Source: Anaeramoeba flamelloides (taxonomy: Eukaryota; Metamonada; Anaeramoebidae). From it: a stretch of 64,000 nt of DNA. Every line of letters starts with the position of its first letter. Position 1 is the stretch's first letter. The notes below the pieces were generated by a model. It was given only the letters and a program-made list of their open reading frames with translations. It was not told the origin of the DNA and ran no database searches. Positions 24,569 to 35,852 of the stretch are shown piece after piece. A program made the translations under genes and the position numbers. The DNA lies in the NCBI GenBank assembly GCA_027625915.1, contig JANTQA010000063.1:6033501-6097500 (forward strand), written 5' to 3'.

Positions 24569-25219
24569 TTTCTTATATTTTTTCTTTTACCAAAAGAAGT
24601 CAACTTCTACATAATCATTTTTCAAGTATAATTCACAACTTGTTTATGAAAAATTTAATTATTATTATGACTCGATCATTAAATCGAAAAAAAGTGACAT
24701 TTTTTTCAAATAAAAAAGAAATTTTTAAAAAGAAAGTAAAATAGTTTTCAAAAACTTATTGAAATAAATCTATTAAAGTTTCTCAACAATTTTTAGGGAT
24801 GGGTTAAAAATCTTGTAGTTACACTTTTGTATAATTATTTTGATGAATATTTGTTTCTAATTGCTGTAAAATAGGAATTTGATCAAGTTGAAATAGCAAA
24901 ATAATTTTTGGTGTTATATTAATTATAATTAAATCATTAGCCAAAATTAAATTCAATTCCAAAAAACAAAAAAAGGAAAAATGAGTAAGGTAATTTATGA
25001 AAATATATGATCAAATTAATTTATTACTAAATCAATTTTTGTTTATTGTCAAGTTTTTGTTTTTATATAAAAATAGAAAAAAATGAATTAATAAAAATCA
25101 AGTTGAGGGGAAGTTATTCTTTATCGCCCACAACAAAGTTCTGATGGTATATATATATATATATAATTTTAGAATTTTGTATAAAAAAAAAATTAAAGAA
25201 AACATTTAAATAACTTCCT

Positions 25220-26936
25220 TTAACAACAACCACCAGAATTATTATTACTTTCATTGCGTTCCATTTCTTCTGTTTCTTCTTTTAATTTTATTGATTGTTC
25301 ATCTTCTTCATCTTTGTATGGTTTGATATTGTTTTTTAAAATATATTTGACTAAGAATTTGGTTGCAGAATGTAAATTGACGTCTTCTTTGGCGCTTGTT
25401 TCGAACCATTTGATAAAACCTTTTTCTTTACAATAGTTGTCCATTTTTTCTCGAAAGCTTATCCAATTTTCGTCATCTTGTTCGATGAGATCGATCTAGA
25501 TAAGATTGAGGTTTTAGAAAAAAAAAAAAAAAAAATGAAAAAAAATAAAATAAAAGAAAAAGGATTTTTGGGATTAATACAATTTCGATTCTGTCTTTGT
25601 TTTTTTTTTTTCAAACAAGCACACTTTTGTGAATAAAAATCTAAAAGAAAAATATTTTGCAAATTTTTGATTTTGAGACATTTTTAACAAGAAAAGCTTT
25701 GATTTCAGATTTGTAAAAGAATTAAAGAAAATAGGAAAAAAAAATAAATCATCCAAAATCTCAATGAAATAAATTAATCTTTTTTGAATCCCTGTTAGAT
25801 CGAAAACCAACGAACAACTTGTTTTTCCGTTTCATTCACAAAGGTATTTCGTTTGTTAAACCTCAAAGGTAATTTGTGTTTAAAAAAAGCATTGGATCGT
25901 TTAAGAAAAAGACTTTTTTTGGTTCCTTAAATTTTCAAAAAAGTTCTCGTTTTACATCCCGAAAAAAGTGTTTGTGAAGAAAAAAAAAAATAGAAAACAA
26001 TTACTTTGTTTGCTAACAAAACTGTGGGGATTGGCTTTTTTTTGTCTGTAAAAACCTTTTGGTCAATATCTTTTTTCCAAAATTTAACTGCATCAAATGT
26101 GTTTAATCTGGTGACATCAAAAACAAGAAGAGCACCCATTGCTTCTTTGTAGAACACACGTGTCATATTACCGTACCTTTCTTGTCCTTTTAAATCAAAA
26201 AGGAATTTGTAAGTATTAGAATGTGGGTTGTGGTTATGGTTTTTAAAAATGTGTCAATTCGAGAATTAAAAGGAAAAAATATTAAATTGAAAAAAGAAAA
26301 AAGTTATTTTTAGGTGATCGGGTGGGCGATTTAAAAAAAAAAAAAAAAATTAAAATTAAAGGATTATTCGAGTGGATTACCAGCAATATCCCAGAATTGA
26401 ATTCTAACGTTTGTTTTTTCATCAATAGGCATCAATTTAAGAGCAAAATCAACACCAATCTTTGGGGTTTAATTTATTCAGAAGATCAAAAATTTTGATA
26501 GAAGAAATTGAAAAACAAAAAGCAAAATTAATATGTTACAATAAAGAGAAAAAGACATTTATCAATTAGAAAAGAAAAGTAAATCAAGAAAAAAACAAAG
26601 AGTTCTGGGTTATTACTGTGACTTTGTATGATCTTGAAAAGAGACCATTTACATATTTTTGAATAATGGATGTTTTACCAGTTGCTATAAAGGATGGTCG
26701 AAGAAGAAGAAAAAGAAAAAACGGAAAATTAGTTTTTCAGGTTTATTTGAAGAAAAAGAAAACAAGTGAGGGTTACCTTTTTCCTATTTATGAACAAGAC
26801 GATTATAGTTGTTTTTAAAAAAGATTAAATTTAATTAATATGAGTGAATTGAAGATGAAGAAAGAGAAATACTGACCCCAACAACAACGATTTTATGGAG
26901 GTATTCGTTTGTTTCGTTCTCATCAAATTCGGTCAT
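25220..26936 (-). CDS. Rab32/Rab38-type small GTPase, six exons including a 7-nt microexon
   Basis: Exons are 26936-26877, 26783-26777 (7 nt), 26684-26617, 26459-26381, 26186-26005 and 25495-25220. The joined frame is 672 nt, giving 223 aa. P-loop GEKATGKTS is residues 20-28. IGVDFALK follows switch I, and WDIAGQERYGNMT plus RVFYKEA is the Rab32/38 signature. NKID binds guanine, ETSAK is the G5 motif, and the C-terminal Cys-Cys of GGCC is the geranylgeranylation site. Family members act on lysosome-related organelles, mitochondria-associated membranes or phagosomes. Introns are 93, 92, 157, 194 and 509 nt, all GT-AG. Without the microexon the P-loop would be one residue short (GVTTGKT). The gene sits between inverted MITE copies. 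Confidence 0.95.
26777..26783 (-). other. 7-nt microexon encoding part of the Rab P-loop
   Basis: On the minus strand ...AAATAG^GAAAAAG^GTAACC. It supplies Glu21, Lys22 and the first base of Ala23. Inclusion joins exon 1 (ending GGG) to exon 3 (starting CAACTGGT) in frame and restores the G-x4-G-K-T spacing exactly. The flanking introns are 93 and 92 nt. Confidence 0.85.
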
Positions 26937-28003
26937 TTTGTAAAAGGAATTTTTTAGTTAATTATTAAGGTAAAAAAAATGATTAAAATAGATTTATACA
27001 ACTCTGTTCAAGTTTTGAAAAATTAGTCATCAAACATTTCAATGAATCCGAAATGCCTTCAAGACTCCAAGAAGGAAGAAAATAAAGTAAATAGAAAAAT
27101 TTTCAGACAAACCCGAAGGTATTTTTTTATGAAATTTCAAATACATTTTTAAACATTTCATCTGGAATTCTTATCTTTTGTCAAAAGTGTTATAAATAAG
27201 ACTTCTATTCAAGACCTAAAAAGGGATCAATTGATGATTGTCATTTATTTTTGAGAGACTTTGGAAAATTATTTGGTTCAATACTTTTCAAAAAAATCTA
27301 CGTAATTTACATATTTCACTTGTTTATTGAATTCTTGAATCTCCCCACATGAAACCATTGTGTAAAATATACATGTTAAAAGCCTTCAACCCATATTTTC
27401 AAAATAAACCCTGCTTTTTTTTCTTCTTGTTAAAATAAAACATCTAATTCATTTTCCAATAGTATACCTAAATTCAAACAAATTTTGAAGGTAAACTCAT
27501 TGATATTATCAGAAAATTTTAAATTTGGAATTGAATTTGTTTAAAGTTTTTTGTAATCTCGGTCATTTTTAGAAAATTGTTAGGGTTTTTTTTTAAAGGT
27601 GATAAAATTATTGAAAAATAATCTTCTATTTTTTTAGATAAATTTTTCAATTTTATCCTTCTTTTCAAGATTTACTTTTCTAAATAATAGAAACTTGTTG
27701 AATGATCTCATATTTATTTATTATTTATTTGACTTTTCTTTTCAGAACTTCGCCCGTTGGTCTTCTCTAAATAAGAAATAGGGTTTTTAATTAAAATACA
27801 CAAAACTTACAAGTTTTTAAGGCTTATTTGAAAAACTACTTATAAATAATTAAAATATTTAAAGTAAATTCAAGTTGATATAAATTTCTTAAGTTCCAAG
27901 TATCTTACACGAGTGGAATCAGACTATATCGTAAGTAGCGTCATCTAAAAATCATTTTTTATCCAGTAAAAATCTTAAAATTAATTGAATAATTTTAATA
28001 TTG
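26937..28003. other. Upstream region of the Rab32-like gene
   Basis: It holds the presumed promoter and 5' leader of the Rab gene, then a partial copy of repeat F at about 27290-27545. No gene is seen. Confidence 0.4.
27290..27545 (+). repeat. Dispersed repeat F, partial copy
   Basis: It shares CTTCTTGTTA...ATCTAATTCATTTTCCAATAGTATACCTAAATTCAAAC...TTTTGAAGGTAAACTC with the copies near 63.3 and 63.6 kb, including the CAATAGTATAC(C/A)TAA core. Non-coding. Confidence 0.6.
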
Positions 28004-28519
28004 TAAACTCCCTTTCAAAATCATTGGCCTATTAAAAATCAAATTTTAAATAAAAATATTTTTAATAATTCAAGTTAACTATTATAATATAAAAATTTAG
28101 ATATTAATATTCAGTTCTATACCCAAGAGATATTTATTTTTCATTGAAAAATAAAAGAAAATGAAATAAAAAAAATAGTTAAAAAAAAATGTGACATTTA
28201 TTTTGAAAGAAGCATTACATAAAAAATAGAGTATTTTAAAAATTCATAAAACCCGTTTATCGATACTCTTCCCATTCGAATAACTAAATCTAATCTCTTT
28301 TTCATATTTGATACCAATTTTTTCATTAATTCATCTGTTACTTTTTTCCAATTTTTCATTTACATTTTCAATTTTAACAAAACACTGTTGAAAAAATAAA
28401 AAAGAGAAAAAATGATTTATTTTCAAACCTATCACTGCGAGGGGAAAAACTTCAAAAAGATACAAAGGCAATTCAAAATTCGAAAGTAACATGGGCTATT
28501 TATTATGAAATTTAGTTTA
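28004..28519 (-). mobile_element. MITE family A, copy 2 (about 516 bp, inverted)
   Basis: An inverted copy of 24055-24568. It ends AAATTTAGTTTA and begins TAAACTCCCTTTC. The match to copy 1 runs the whole length with many substitutions, so both are old. Confidence 0.8.
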
Positions 28520-28879
28520 TATTAATCTTGATCGACAAAAAAATAATATTTTAGGATTTTTTTTTTAATTCTTAATATTAATTTTTTTTAATTCATATTA
28601 AGGGATTTTTACATTTTTTTTCTCGATTAGAAAATTTTAGAGAAAATTACCCTAATCTTTAATTATATCCAAATATTCGTTTTTTACAGAATTTGACAAA
28701 TATTTCATTTATTTTAATTCATAAAATCAGAATATATCAGTTAAAAACATACTGGAAAATACTTTTTATGTGCTTATATTAGGAAAAGTGTTGTGTAATT
28801 TAAAATATTCCACATCAAATCCTTTTATAAATATACATTTTTTTTATGAACTGGTGAAAAACCTACCAAAAGTTCATTT

Positions 28880-29195
28880 AAACAAAAGAATCTATGTAAT
28901 AATCTTTTAATTGTTTGATAACCTAAAGTAGATAAAATTATTTTGAAAAAAAAGTGAATTTTAAAGTGATTTACGAGAGTTCGGAAAATGTTATTTTTTA
29001 TTCTTGTTTTTTGATTAACTAAAGGCCGTGGACAAGTTCAATTCCATTTATCAACATTCTAATAAGTGGGTAAGTTATTTAAAAATTTAGTTTCTTAAAT
29101 AAAAAGATTTAATTTTAAATATTTCTATTTACACAATAATTTTACTAATATTAATAATTAAAAATCTTATCATTTATTTATTTTATTTCAGGTAT
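28880..29195 (+). repeat. Diverged direct repeat J, copy 2
   Basis: It matches 15945-16260 in the blocks listed there. Family unknown. Confidence 0.55.
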
Positions 29196-29415
29196 TTTTT
29201 TTCTACTCAATATGTTTAAATAATTTGATAATTTTTCGACTTTAAAACAGAAACAGAAGCTTTCAATTTTTAATATTTTTTATTGTTATGTTTTTCCGAA
29301 TTCAAAATAATAGAGTAAAATCTCTGATTTAACTAAATTATTTTGTATTACAAAAAGACACTGTTAAGTTTTTATTTTATTCTGAGATATTTTCTTTAAT
29401 TACAACTCTTTCTTA

Positions 29416-29417
<2 letters not shown>

Positions 29418-29465
<48 letters not shown>
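29418..29465 (+). repeat. (TAA)n microsatellite
   Basis: About 15 uninterrupted TAA units. Confidence 0.95.
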
Positions 29466-29909
29466 GTATAAACATAATTAGGTTTTTTTAGGGGTTTCTT
29501 TTTATTTCAAAAATCGATAGATTTCCATAATAAAAAAGAAAAACACAATAAAACCACATTTAAGTTTTCCAGAATTTAAAATAATTATGTTAAATCTTTT
29601 ATTTTACCCTAATCTTGAAATTTTGGTAAATTTAAGCACTCACAAATACTTGAAAGCACTTGGTGACAAATATATGTATTAATATTTCCTTGAATAGTAA
29701 TTATTTTTAAATATTTGTATGGAGTATCATACAGTGCCTCACTTTTCGTTTTTGACCCCCACCCAATTGTATCATGTTAAATTTATTGTATATTACCTAA
29801 TAACTACTAATTAAATTTTTTAATGATTATTATTTCTTTTTAATAAAAAAATTTGTTATATGTAATAAAGGATTCTATTATTATTTTCTTTTAGATCTGA
29901 TTTTTTTTA

Positions 29910-30107
29910 CAGTCAGTTTCACTTTTAGATCACAAACTTTCAACTAAATTTAATGCACAAAAAAATTTCAAATTAAGGCACAAAATTTGTATTTTTTTAA
30001 TTTTTACAAATTATTTTACTAGAATCCAAAATTTTGTGTCTTAATTTGAGATTTTTTTGTGACTTAAATTTTGTTGAAAGTTTGTGTCTTAAAAGTGCAA
30101 CTGACTG
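29910..30107. mobile_element. Tc1/mariner-type MITE, copy 2 (198 bp)
   Basis: The ends are CAGTCAGTTTCACTTTTAGA and the inverse of CAGTCAGTTGCACTTTTAAG, flanked by TA (29908-29909, 30108-30109). It is the same family as 23072-23271, with matching arm sequence CACAAACTTTCAAC. Confidence 0.85.
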
Positions 30108-30109
30108 TA

Positions 30110-30860
30110 AACCTTTGATATTTTTTATCTTTTTTTTTTTTTTTTTTTCAATTTCCATATACTTTCATATCTCAGTATTTCAGTATTAAAAAATAACCAT
30201 GTCACCTTTTTCGTTTGCAACTCTCCTTCCCAATATAAAGAATATTCAGCCCGGGTAAAAAAGGATTAAAATCAAAAAAAAAAATATTGTTTTGTTCAAC
30301 AATTAACAATACAAAAATAAATCAAACTAAAGGTTTGCACAAAGTGTTCACAGTTCCATTTATTGAAAAAAAAACATTAAAAATACCAAATCAAAAATTG
30401 ATTAGCAACACAAAATAATTAAAAATGTAAATTATTTGAGATAATTTTAATAAACTTTTTATATAGAAACTTTGTAAACAAACCATTCTTTTAAATAATG
30501 GTTTTTTAAGTTTAAATTATTTGAATTTGACTTAATTACAACCTAAAAAATTTCAAATTATTTTTAACTATTTTGCTTTTGTATCAATTTCAAAATAATT
30601 GAATTTTCTCCTAAAGATTTTCTGAGTCTGAAAAAGTTAATTTTCATGTTTGCGATAATAATTCAATTTTTGAAAAAAAAAATAATTATTTTATTGAACA
30701 AACAAATTCAAATGGGTATTTTTTTATTTTGTTTTTATTTCTTAATTTGTTAACTAAATCACCAAAAATATAATTTTGAAATTTTGGAAATAAAAAAAGA
30801 GATAAAAAGAAGATAAATTGATTTTGAGTAATTTCCTGCAATCAAAAGTTTATAATGTAC
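30110..30860. other. AT-rich non-coding DNA
   Basis: T run at 30131-30148. No gene or matched repeat. Confidence 0.35.
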
Positions 30861-31556
30861 TAAACTCTGTTTCAGTCAAAGGGGCCCAACGTTTTTTTCA
30901 AATATCAATTATTTTATATAATTGACCTTTGAAGAACAAATAAGAAACAAAGAGAATAATACACCTCAAAGAAATGTTGATATATGTCTGAAAGAAAACT
31001 AATTAATCAATAAATTTTCTTAAAAATTGAAAAACTCAAATTCTTAGGGCCCTATTGAGAAAAACAAGGATGTTCGTTTTGAACTTCTACTGGTATTTGA
31101 ATAATAAATATGAAACATTTTTCATATCATTTTCCATACTTTTCTTTTTAGAAATTAAGCCCCCAAACAAAGTTTGTTGGTATTTGTGGTCTCTATTTGA
31201 AAAGGGAAATGAAAATGAAGTGAGAATTTTTGACATTTATTAAACAAATATCAAGATCAAAAGATCGAATTGAATTGCAATAGAAACCAATAGATTTCTC
31301 AACAATCTTTACATGGTTTCAATGACATTAGAATAACACATTTTTACCAAGTGACTATTGATCTTGCAATAAAAAATTTTTTGCAAATGAATGACGTTTT
31401 AAAAAAAAATCGAAAAAAAAAACCAAAAATGTGAAAAAATGATTTCAATTTTGAAAATTTTCAAAAATAAAGTTTTTCTTCTAATATCGATGCAAATCCT
31501 TTAAACACATGTATTATACCATTACAACTGGTCACCTTTGACTGAAAAATGGTTTA
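30861..31556. mobile_element. MITE family D, copy 1 (about 696 bp)
   Basis: The left end is TAAACTCTGTTTCAGTCAAA and the right end is the inverse of TAAACCATTTTTCAGTCAAA. An opposite-orientation relative is at 56391-57267, sharing CAACGTTTTTTTCAAATATC-like and GAATAATACAC-like blocks. A 62-aa frame at 31055-31243 has no recognised homology. Confidence 0.7.
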
Positions 31557-31740
31557 TATTTGAAAATCCAAAAAATATTAGGAAATAAAGCAATCAATAG
31601 CAAAAAAAGAAAATGGATTTCAATTACTTAGGATCTTTGACTAAATATCAAAAAATGATATTTTAAGTTTTAAAAAAAAACACAATATTTCTATTGTATC
31701 ACTGATTCTATAAAATTAAATATCGACTAATAAGCAAAAA

Positions 31741-31941
31741 AAACTATATTTCATAATAAATGACCCGATTTTATTTTACTTTTTTTTATTTTATTTTTTG
31801 ATGAAAAATAAATATCTCTAGTGTATAGAACTGAACATTAAAATAGCAATTTTTTGATTATAATAGATAACTTCAATTTATAAAAATATTTATTTTCAAA
31901 ATTTGATTTTTAATGGGCTAACGATTTTGAAATATAGTTTA
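31741..31941 (+). mobile_element. MITE family A, copy 3 (201 bp, internally deleted)
   Basis: It starts AAACTATATTTCATAATAAA and ends AAATATAGTTTA. Only the outer parts of family A are present, joined across a large internal deletion. The TAATAGATAACTTCAATT block is shared with copies 1 and 2. Confidence 0.75.
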
Positions 31942-32012
31942 TTTCCAAATGTACAATTTGATCAAAAATAATATGAAAAAAAAAAAAATATTCAACAGAA
32001 AAAAAATGATAT

Positions 32013-34483
32013 TTATATATTTGTTTCTTTTTGGGTTGATACAGACGGGATTTTTACATCAAATTCTTGATATAATGGAATCTCCTGTAATTCCTTTCGA
32101 ATACACAATTTTACTGAAATTTTCAACATCAACACAGTGCTTGCAATAAACATTACCCACCATTCTAATCTGAAGGGGAAGCTCATTATCCAAAAAGAGA
32201 GAACTAAGTGAATGAGATGAAATGTGATTATAAAATCTAAACATTTTTTTGATCTTTGAATAGTTTCAGCAATCCCAAACGAACTAATTAGTAATATTAA
32301 TAATATAACAGGGAAAGAAAATATGAAAAAGAAAAATATTAGATTAATTTAGAAAAATAATTTGGATATTAATGCCACAATTTTTAGAAATGCTTTTGTA
32401 TTCAAATCTGTATTGTTGCATTGTGGGTATTTAAACTTCAAAATATAGGGTTTCTTTTCCAATTTAAACTAAAATTCAAAATTTTCCACACAGCTAAAAT
32501 GTTCCAAACAATCACAATAATACAATTTCATTGAAATTGAAGATAATATTGATTTTTGTAAAATATGAAAATCATTTTTTCATATTTTAGTTTTTGTTTT
32601 CATTTCATTGTTTGAATTACGTAATTTGTTTCGTTCGATCAAAATTTTTTTCAACCATCGATATTAGGTTAAAGTCAAGTTGTACCAAATAGAAGAACTC
32701 AAATAAAATTAGTTGGTAGTATCTAACATTTGATCGATCAATATTCCTAATAGAATTTCAACAAATTTACTAATGTATTTTTTTGTTTTGCTCTCTCCAA
32801 AATTTTTAACACACCCATGATTTATTTGTATTTACAATTATTTATTTATTGTTTTGTGAGTATTGTAATTTCTAAACAAGTGTTAACATTTCAATTAGTG
32901 AATGGTTTTAATTTGGTAAATCTTCTTGAATTGATTAAATAAGTTTTTTTTTTCACAAATCGAATTTTGGTGTGTTAAAAATTTTGAATTGGGGTTTATT
33001 ATTTATTTATTTATTTATTATTATTATTATTATTTATTTATTATTCTTTTTTTTTTTCACTTATTTATTATGTTATAAATTCAAATTAATTTTTTTTTGA
33101 CAAGAAATTTTGGAAGAGTTAAATAAAACCAAGTATCTAAAAAAAGGCTAAAATATCCCAAAAGAATTATTGGAAACAAACTTGTGGAATAAATACTGAT
33201 AAATTCTAATAAATATCTAAAAATTTTTATTTCATTTTCCCTTTTAAGAAATTTTTTGTACTCTATCTTTGAATAAAGTATTTTATTGTTTTAATTTTTA
33301 GAAACTTTGTAAAATTGGTTTAACAAGAAAATACTCTTTCTCTTGTGCTGTTTTAAAAGTTGAGGTCTAAATTACAAAAATGGAAATTGAATAAAAAATT
33401 TTATTTAATTTATCAATATCAGATGACGAAGAACAAACAATCTTTAATAAATAAAACGAAAAAGAAAAAGAAAAAGAAAAACTAGCTGAATATTTTCTTT
33501 TTTAAAAAGGTAGATTGACCACAAAAAAAAAAACGTGAATTATTGTTGAGAGTCTTATTTATTTTGGAGTTATAATCCCCTTGGTTATTTTGGCGTATAT
33601 AGCAAAATAACTATGATTAATTTTTAAAAAAATGAACAACAAAAATGTATGGAATCCCTGTTTTTGTTCCGAAAGAAAATTGAGTTAGTAAAGGGGCTTT
33701 TGTAAATTTCCAGAATTTTTCACTATTTGTACGAGAGTTGAAATGGTTGTAGTGAACTGGCATTTAAAATAAAAACATTATTTGTCATTTATTGGGATGA
33801 TTTCTTTTGTTGTTGCTATTATTCCTTAAATTAATTGATTGACACAAATTTATTGCTGTTGACAAAGCAATGGATCCTGATTTTTAAAGAGAAAAAGGGA
33901 TCCAAAACGAAACAACAAAAAAAGATAATTGTTTTTCGAAAAATATATTTGCATCATAATTTAGATTGTTTTGGATTTAGTCAGAGAGATTCACGATCAA
34001 TTTTTAATATTGTTTGTTAAATTTTTTTTATTGTTCAAGCTTACGTAAAAGAATTTAAATTGCTCTGGATTATTATTGGGACTTTTGTTCTTTTTTTAAT
34101 TTACGTTTTTTGAAGGTCTTTTTGTATTTCTTTTTCAACTTTTGTCTTGTAATTTGCAAAAAAAAAAAAAAAAAAAAAAATCTTGTTTTGCTTCGTTATA
34201 CAGAATAAAAGTACATAAGAAGCAATAAAAAATAAAAAAAAACTAAAGAAGACTAAATTTACGTTGCAGCGCTTGAAAGAAGAAACGAAATCATACAAAC
34301 CCACCCTTCACCAGTTGTGATATTATATTTTTTGGAAGAAAACAATTGTGACAAAGAATAATTTTGATTGAAGACAGAATCCATACAAAACAAAAAAGCG
34401 CTTGAAAAAAAGTATTGAATAGTTTGAATGAAACTAATTTGTGATAATATTAACAATGGATCAAATTTACTATTGAAAAACAT
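32013..34483 (-). CDS. SYS1: SYS1-like Golgi membrane protein, two exons
   Basis: Exon 1 is 34483-34263 and exon 2 is 32283-32013, giving 163 aa. Exon 1 carries FDPLLILSQISFIQTIQYF, the SYS1 N-terminal signature, and SLSQLFSS. It ends GCAAC^GTAAAT. Exon 2 enters after ACTAATTAG and reads SFGIAETIQRSKKCLDF, then ITFHLIHLVLSF, FPFRLEWWVMF and RKELQEIPL. The joined MISFLLSSAATSFGIAET region aligns with human SYS1 without a gap. Four membrane segments are visible and the length is close to the human 156 aa. SYS1 is a trans-Golgi protein that recruits the ARFRP1/Arl3 GTPase (family knowledge). The 1979-nt intron carries a MITE. An opposite frame at 32059-32244 is a shadow. The gene is divergent from RED/IK. 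Confidence 0.93.
32284..34262 (-). other. Long intron of SYS1 (1979 nt)
   Basis: GTAAAT...TACTAATTAG on the minus strand, phase 2. It contains MITE family K copy 1 (32465-32998), a run of TTTA/TTA units (about 33001-33045) and a 23-nt A run near 34159-34180. Confidence 0.85.
32465..32998 (+). mobile_element. MITE family K, copy 1 (534 bp)
   Basis: It starts TAAACTAAAATTCAAAATTT and its right end is the inverse of TAAACCCCAATTCAAAATTT. A close direct copy is at 53270-53809 and a diverged inverted fragment at 42685-43060. A second, internal inverted pair (CCAAAATTTTTAACACACC, about 32799, and its inverse near 32968) suggests a composite. Non-coding. Confidence 0.85.
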
Positions 34484-34964
34484 TGTTAAATAATATTTGT
34501 GAAAATGATAAAGTTGTTAAAAAATGTTTTTATTTGAGAATTTATATGCTACTTATTTTCACTTTTACCAACTAGGAGAATAATGAAATTCTGTAGTATC
34601 TCTTTAATTAATACTGATGGATTTGGAGTTGTGTATTTGGTAAAGTTGTAAATATTATCATTTCATTTGAATTGGATTGATATGATATTAAGAAATCTTT
34701 ACTTGAAAAGAAAGAGCTACATTTTTTAGTTTAGTAAAAAAACCACACTTTTAAACTGGCCTTTGAGAGGAAATAAACTATTTATTCCAGATTTTAACTC
34801 TCAAAATCAAGGATTTTTTCATCAACTTCCTTATTCATTTTTTTTAAAAGCTCTCTTTTCTTGTATCAGCTTGAGGCATTAATTAGCGTTACATATTTGG
34901 TATTATTCTATTCTCTTTTTTTACAGTTTTTAAATAACGAAATTACCGTATTGAGCTATTTTTA
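34484..34964. promoter_or_regulatory. Shared spacer between divergent SYS1 and RED/IK starts
   Basis: Only 481 bp separate the two ATG codons, so both promoters must lie here or overlap. T/A-rich. No specific element can be named. Confidence 0.45.
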
Positions 34965-35852
34965 ATGGACACGAAGAGCATCAAGAATCTGATCCGTTCT
35001 GAAAAGGCACGCAAGTATTTGCGCGAAAAGTCAAAGAATCGAAGGAAGAATTACCATCAAAAGAAAGAAAAAACAACTGTAAATTATCGGGATCGGGCAG
35101 AAGAAAGAAGAACAGGGATTTTCCAAAGTGGCACCAAGCCAATTAAAGGATTGGATTATGATATCTTGGCGCAACAAAAATATGAGGAAAGGAAAAGAAA
35201 AATCATTGAAGAAAGGGAAAAACGAATTCTCGCAACGACTGATGGAAAACAAATCCAAGTAACAAAAAGAAAGCCAAAGGAATTTACCTTTAAAACACCA
35301 ATTGGCAAATCTGTTGCATTATATTTAGGATCAGTCTTCCAACGGACACACAACAAACAATTATTTAACCACAAAGTCAATTACCTTTTTGAGCCTGATT
35401 CAAAAGAAGGATCAACCGAATTATTAGACGGCGTACCAGAAGTTGAAACGCTTGAAAAAAAAAAGTCTGTCTCGCAACTGACAAGATTTTCAAATGTCAC
35501 ACACCCTTCAAAATTTCTTAATGATTTAAAAAAAATTAGAAACGAATTCCAACAAGTAGGATTTTCAATTAATGAATACCAAAAAACAAAAAAAAGAAAA
35601 GATTTCGAATTACAAGCAACAGAGATCCGGAATCAACTCGAAGAGAACCAAAAAAAAATTTTGGAGATCGAATCAAGAATTATCTCGGATAAAAAAAAAG
35701 ATATAGAAGATGAAGAATCAGGCGTGGACATGTTTAATTTTAGTTCTGAAGAAGACAATAATGTGCTGGAAAGGAAAAGACAAGATATTGAAATGGTGGG
35801 TTCCAAGAGTAAAAGCCAAACCAAGAAATTAAAAAAAAGAAAAAAGAATTGA
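34965..35852 (+). CDS. RED/IK-like spliceosomal protein
   Basis: The 295-aa single-exon protein matches the RED N-terminal domain in three consecutive blocks: NYRDRAEERRTG (family KYRDRAKERRDG), IKGLDYDILAQQ (VKGLDFALL) and FTFKTPIGKSVALYL, with a following NHKVNYLFE-type segment (family EFKTRLGRNVYRML, then LPGRMAYVVDL). A Leu/Thr-rich region then reads LTRFSNVTHPSKFLNDLKK, followed by a charged coil and a basic tail ending KKLKKRKKN. RED partners Smu1 in the spliceosomal B complex (family knowledge). Human RED is 557 aa. The RE/RD repeat and the conserved C-terminal part are not visible, so this is a short form. A short acidic DMFNFSSEED motif may correspond to human DMNIFEDIGD. The stop is TGA. 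Confidence 0.85.
   Translation: MDTKSIKNLIRSEKARKYLREKSKNRRKNYHQKKEKTTVNYRDRAEERRTGIFQSGTKPIKGLDYDILAQQKYEERKRKIIEEREKRILATTDGKQIQVTKRKPKEFTFKTPIGKSVALYLGSVFQRTHNKQLFNHKVNYLFEPDSKEGSTELLDGVPEVETLEKKKSVSQLTRFSNVTHPSKFLNDLKKIRNEFQQVGFSINEYQKTKKRKDFELQATEIRNQLEENQKKILEIESRIISDKKKDIEDEESGVDMFNFSSEEDNNVLERKRQDIEMVGSKSKSQTKKLKKRKKN

Larger units (their letters stand above)
28520..29909. other. Non-coding DNA with microsatellite
   Basis: Contains repeat J copy 2 (28880-29195) and a (TAA)n microsatellite (29418-29465). No gene. Confidence 0.4.

Noticed and set aside
26617-26876. Two-exon join of the Rab P-loop without the microexon (GVTTGKT)
   Set aside because: It leaves only three residues between the Gly and GKT, which is incompatible with a functional P-loop.
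32059-32244. 61-aa minus-strand protein starting MFRFYNHISSH
   Set aside because: It is an off-frame shadow of SYS1 exon 2.
34057-34165. Basic second exon (KLKKKYKKTFKKRK) for SYS1
   Set aside because: It can be spliced in frame but has no SYS1 similarity; the exon at 32283 restores the conserved C-terminal half.
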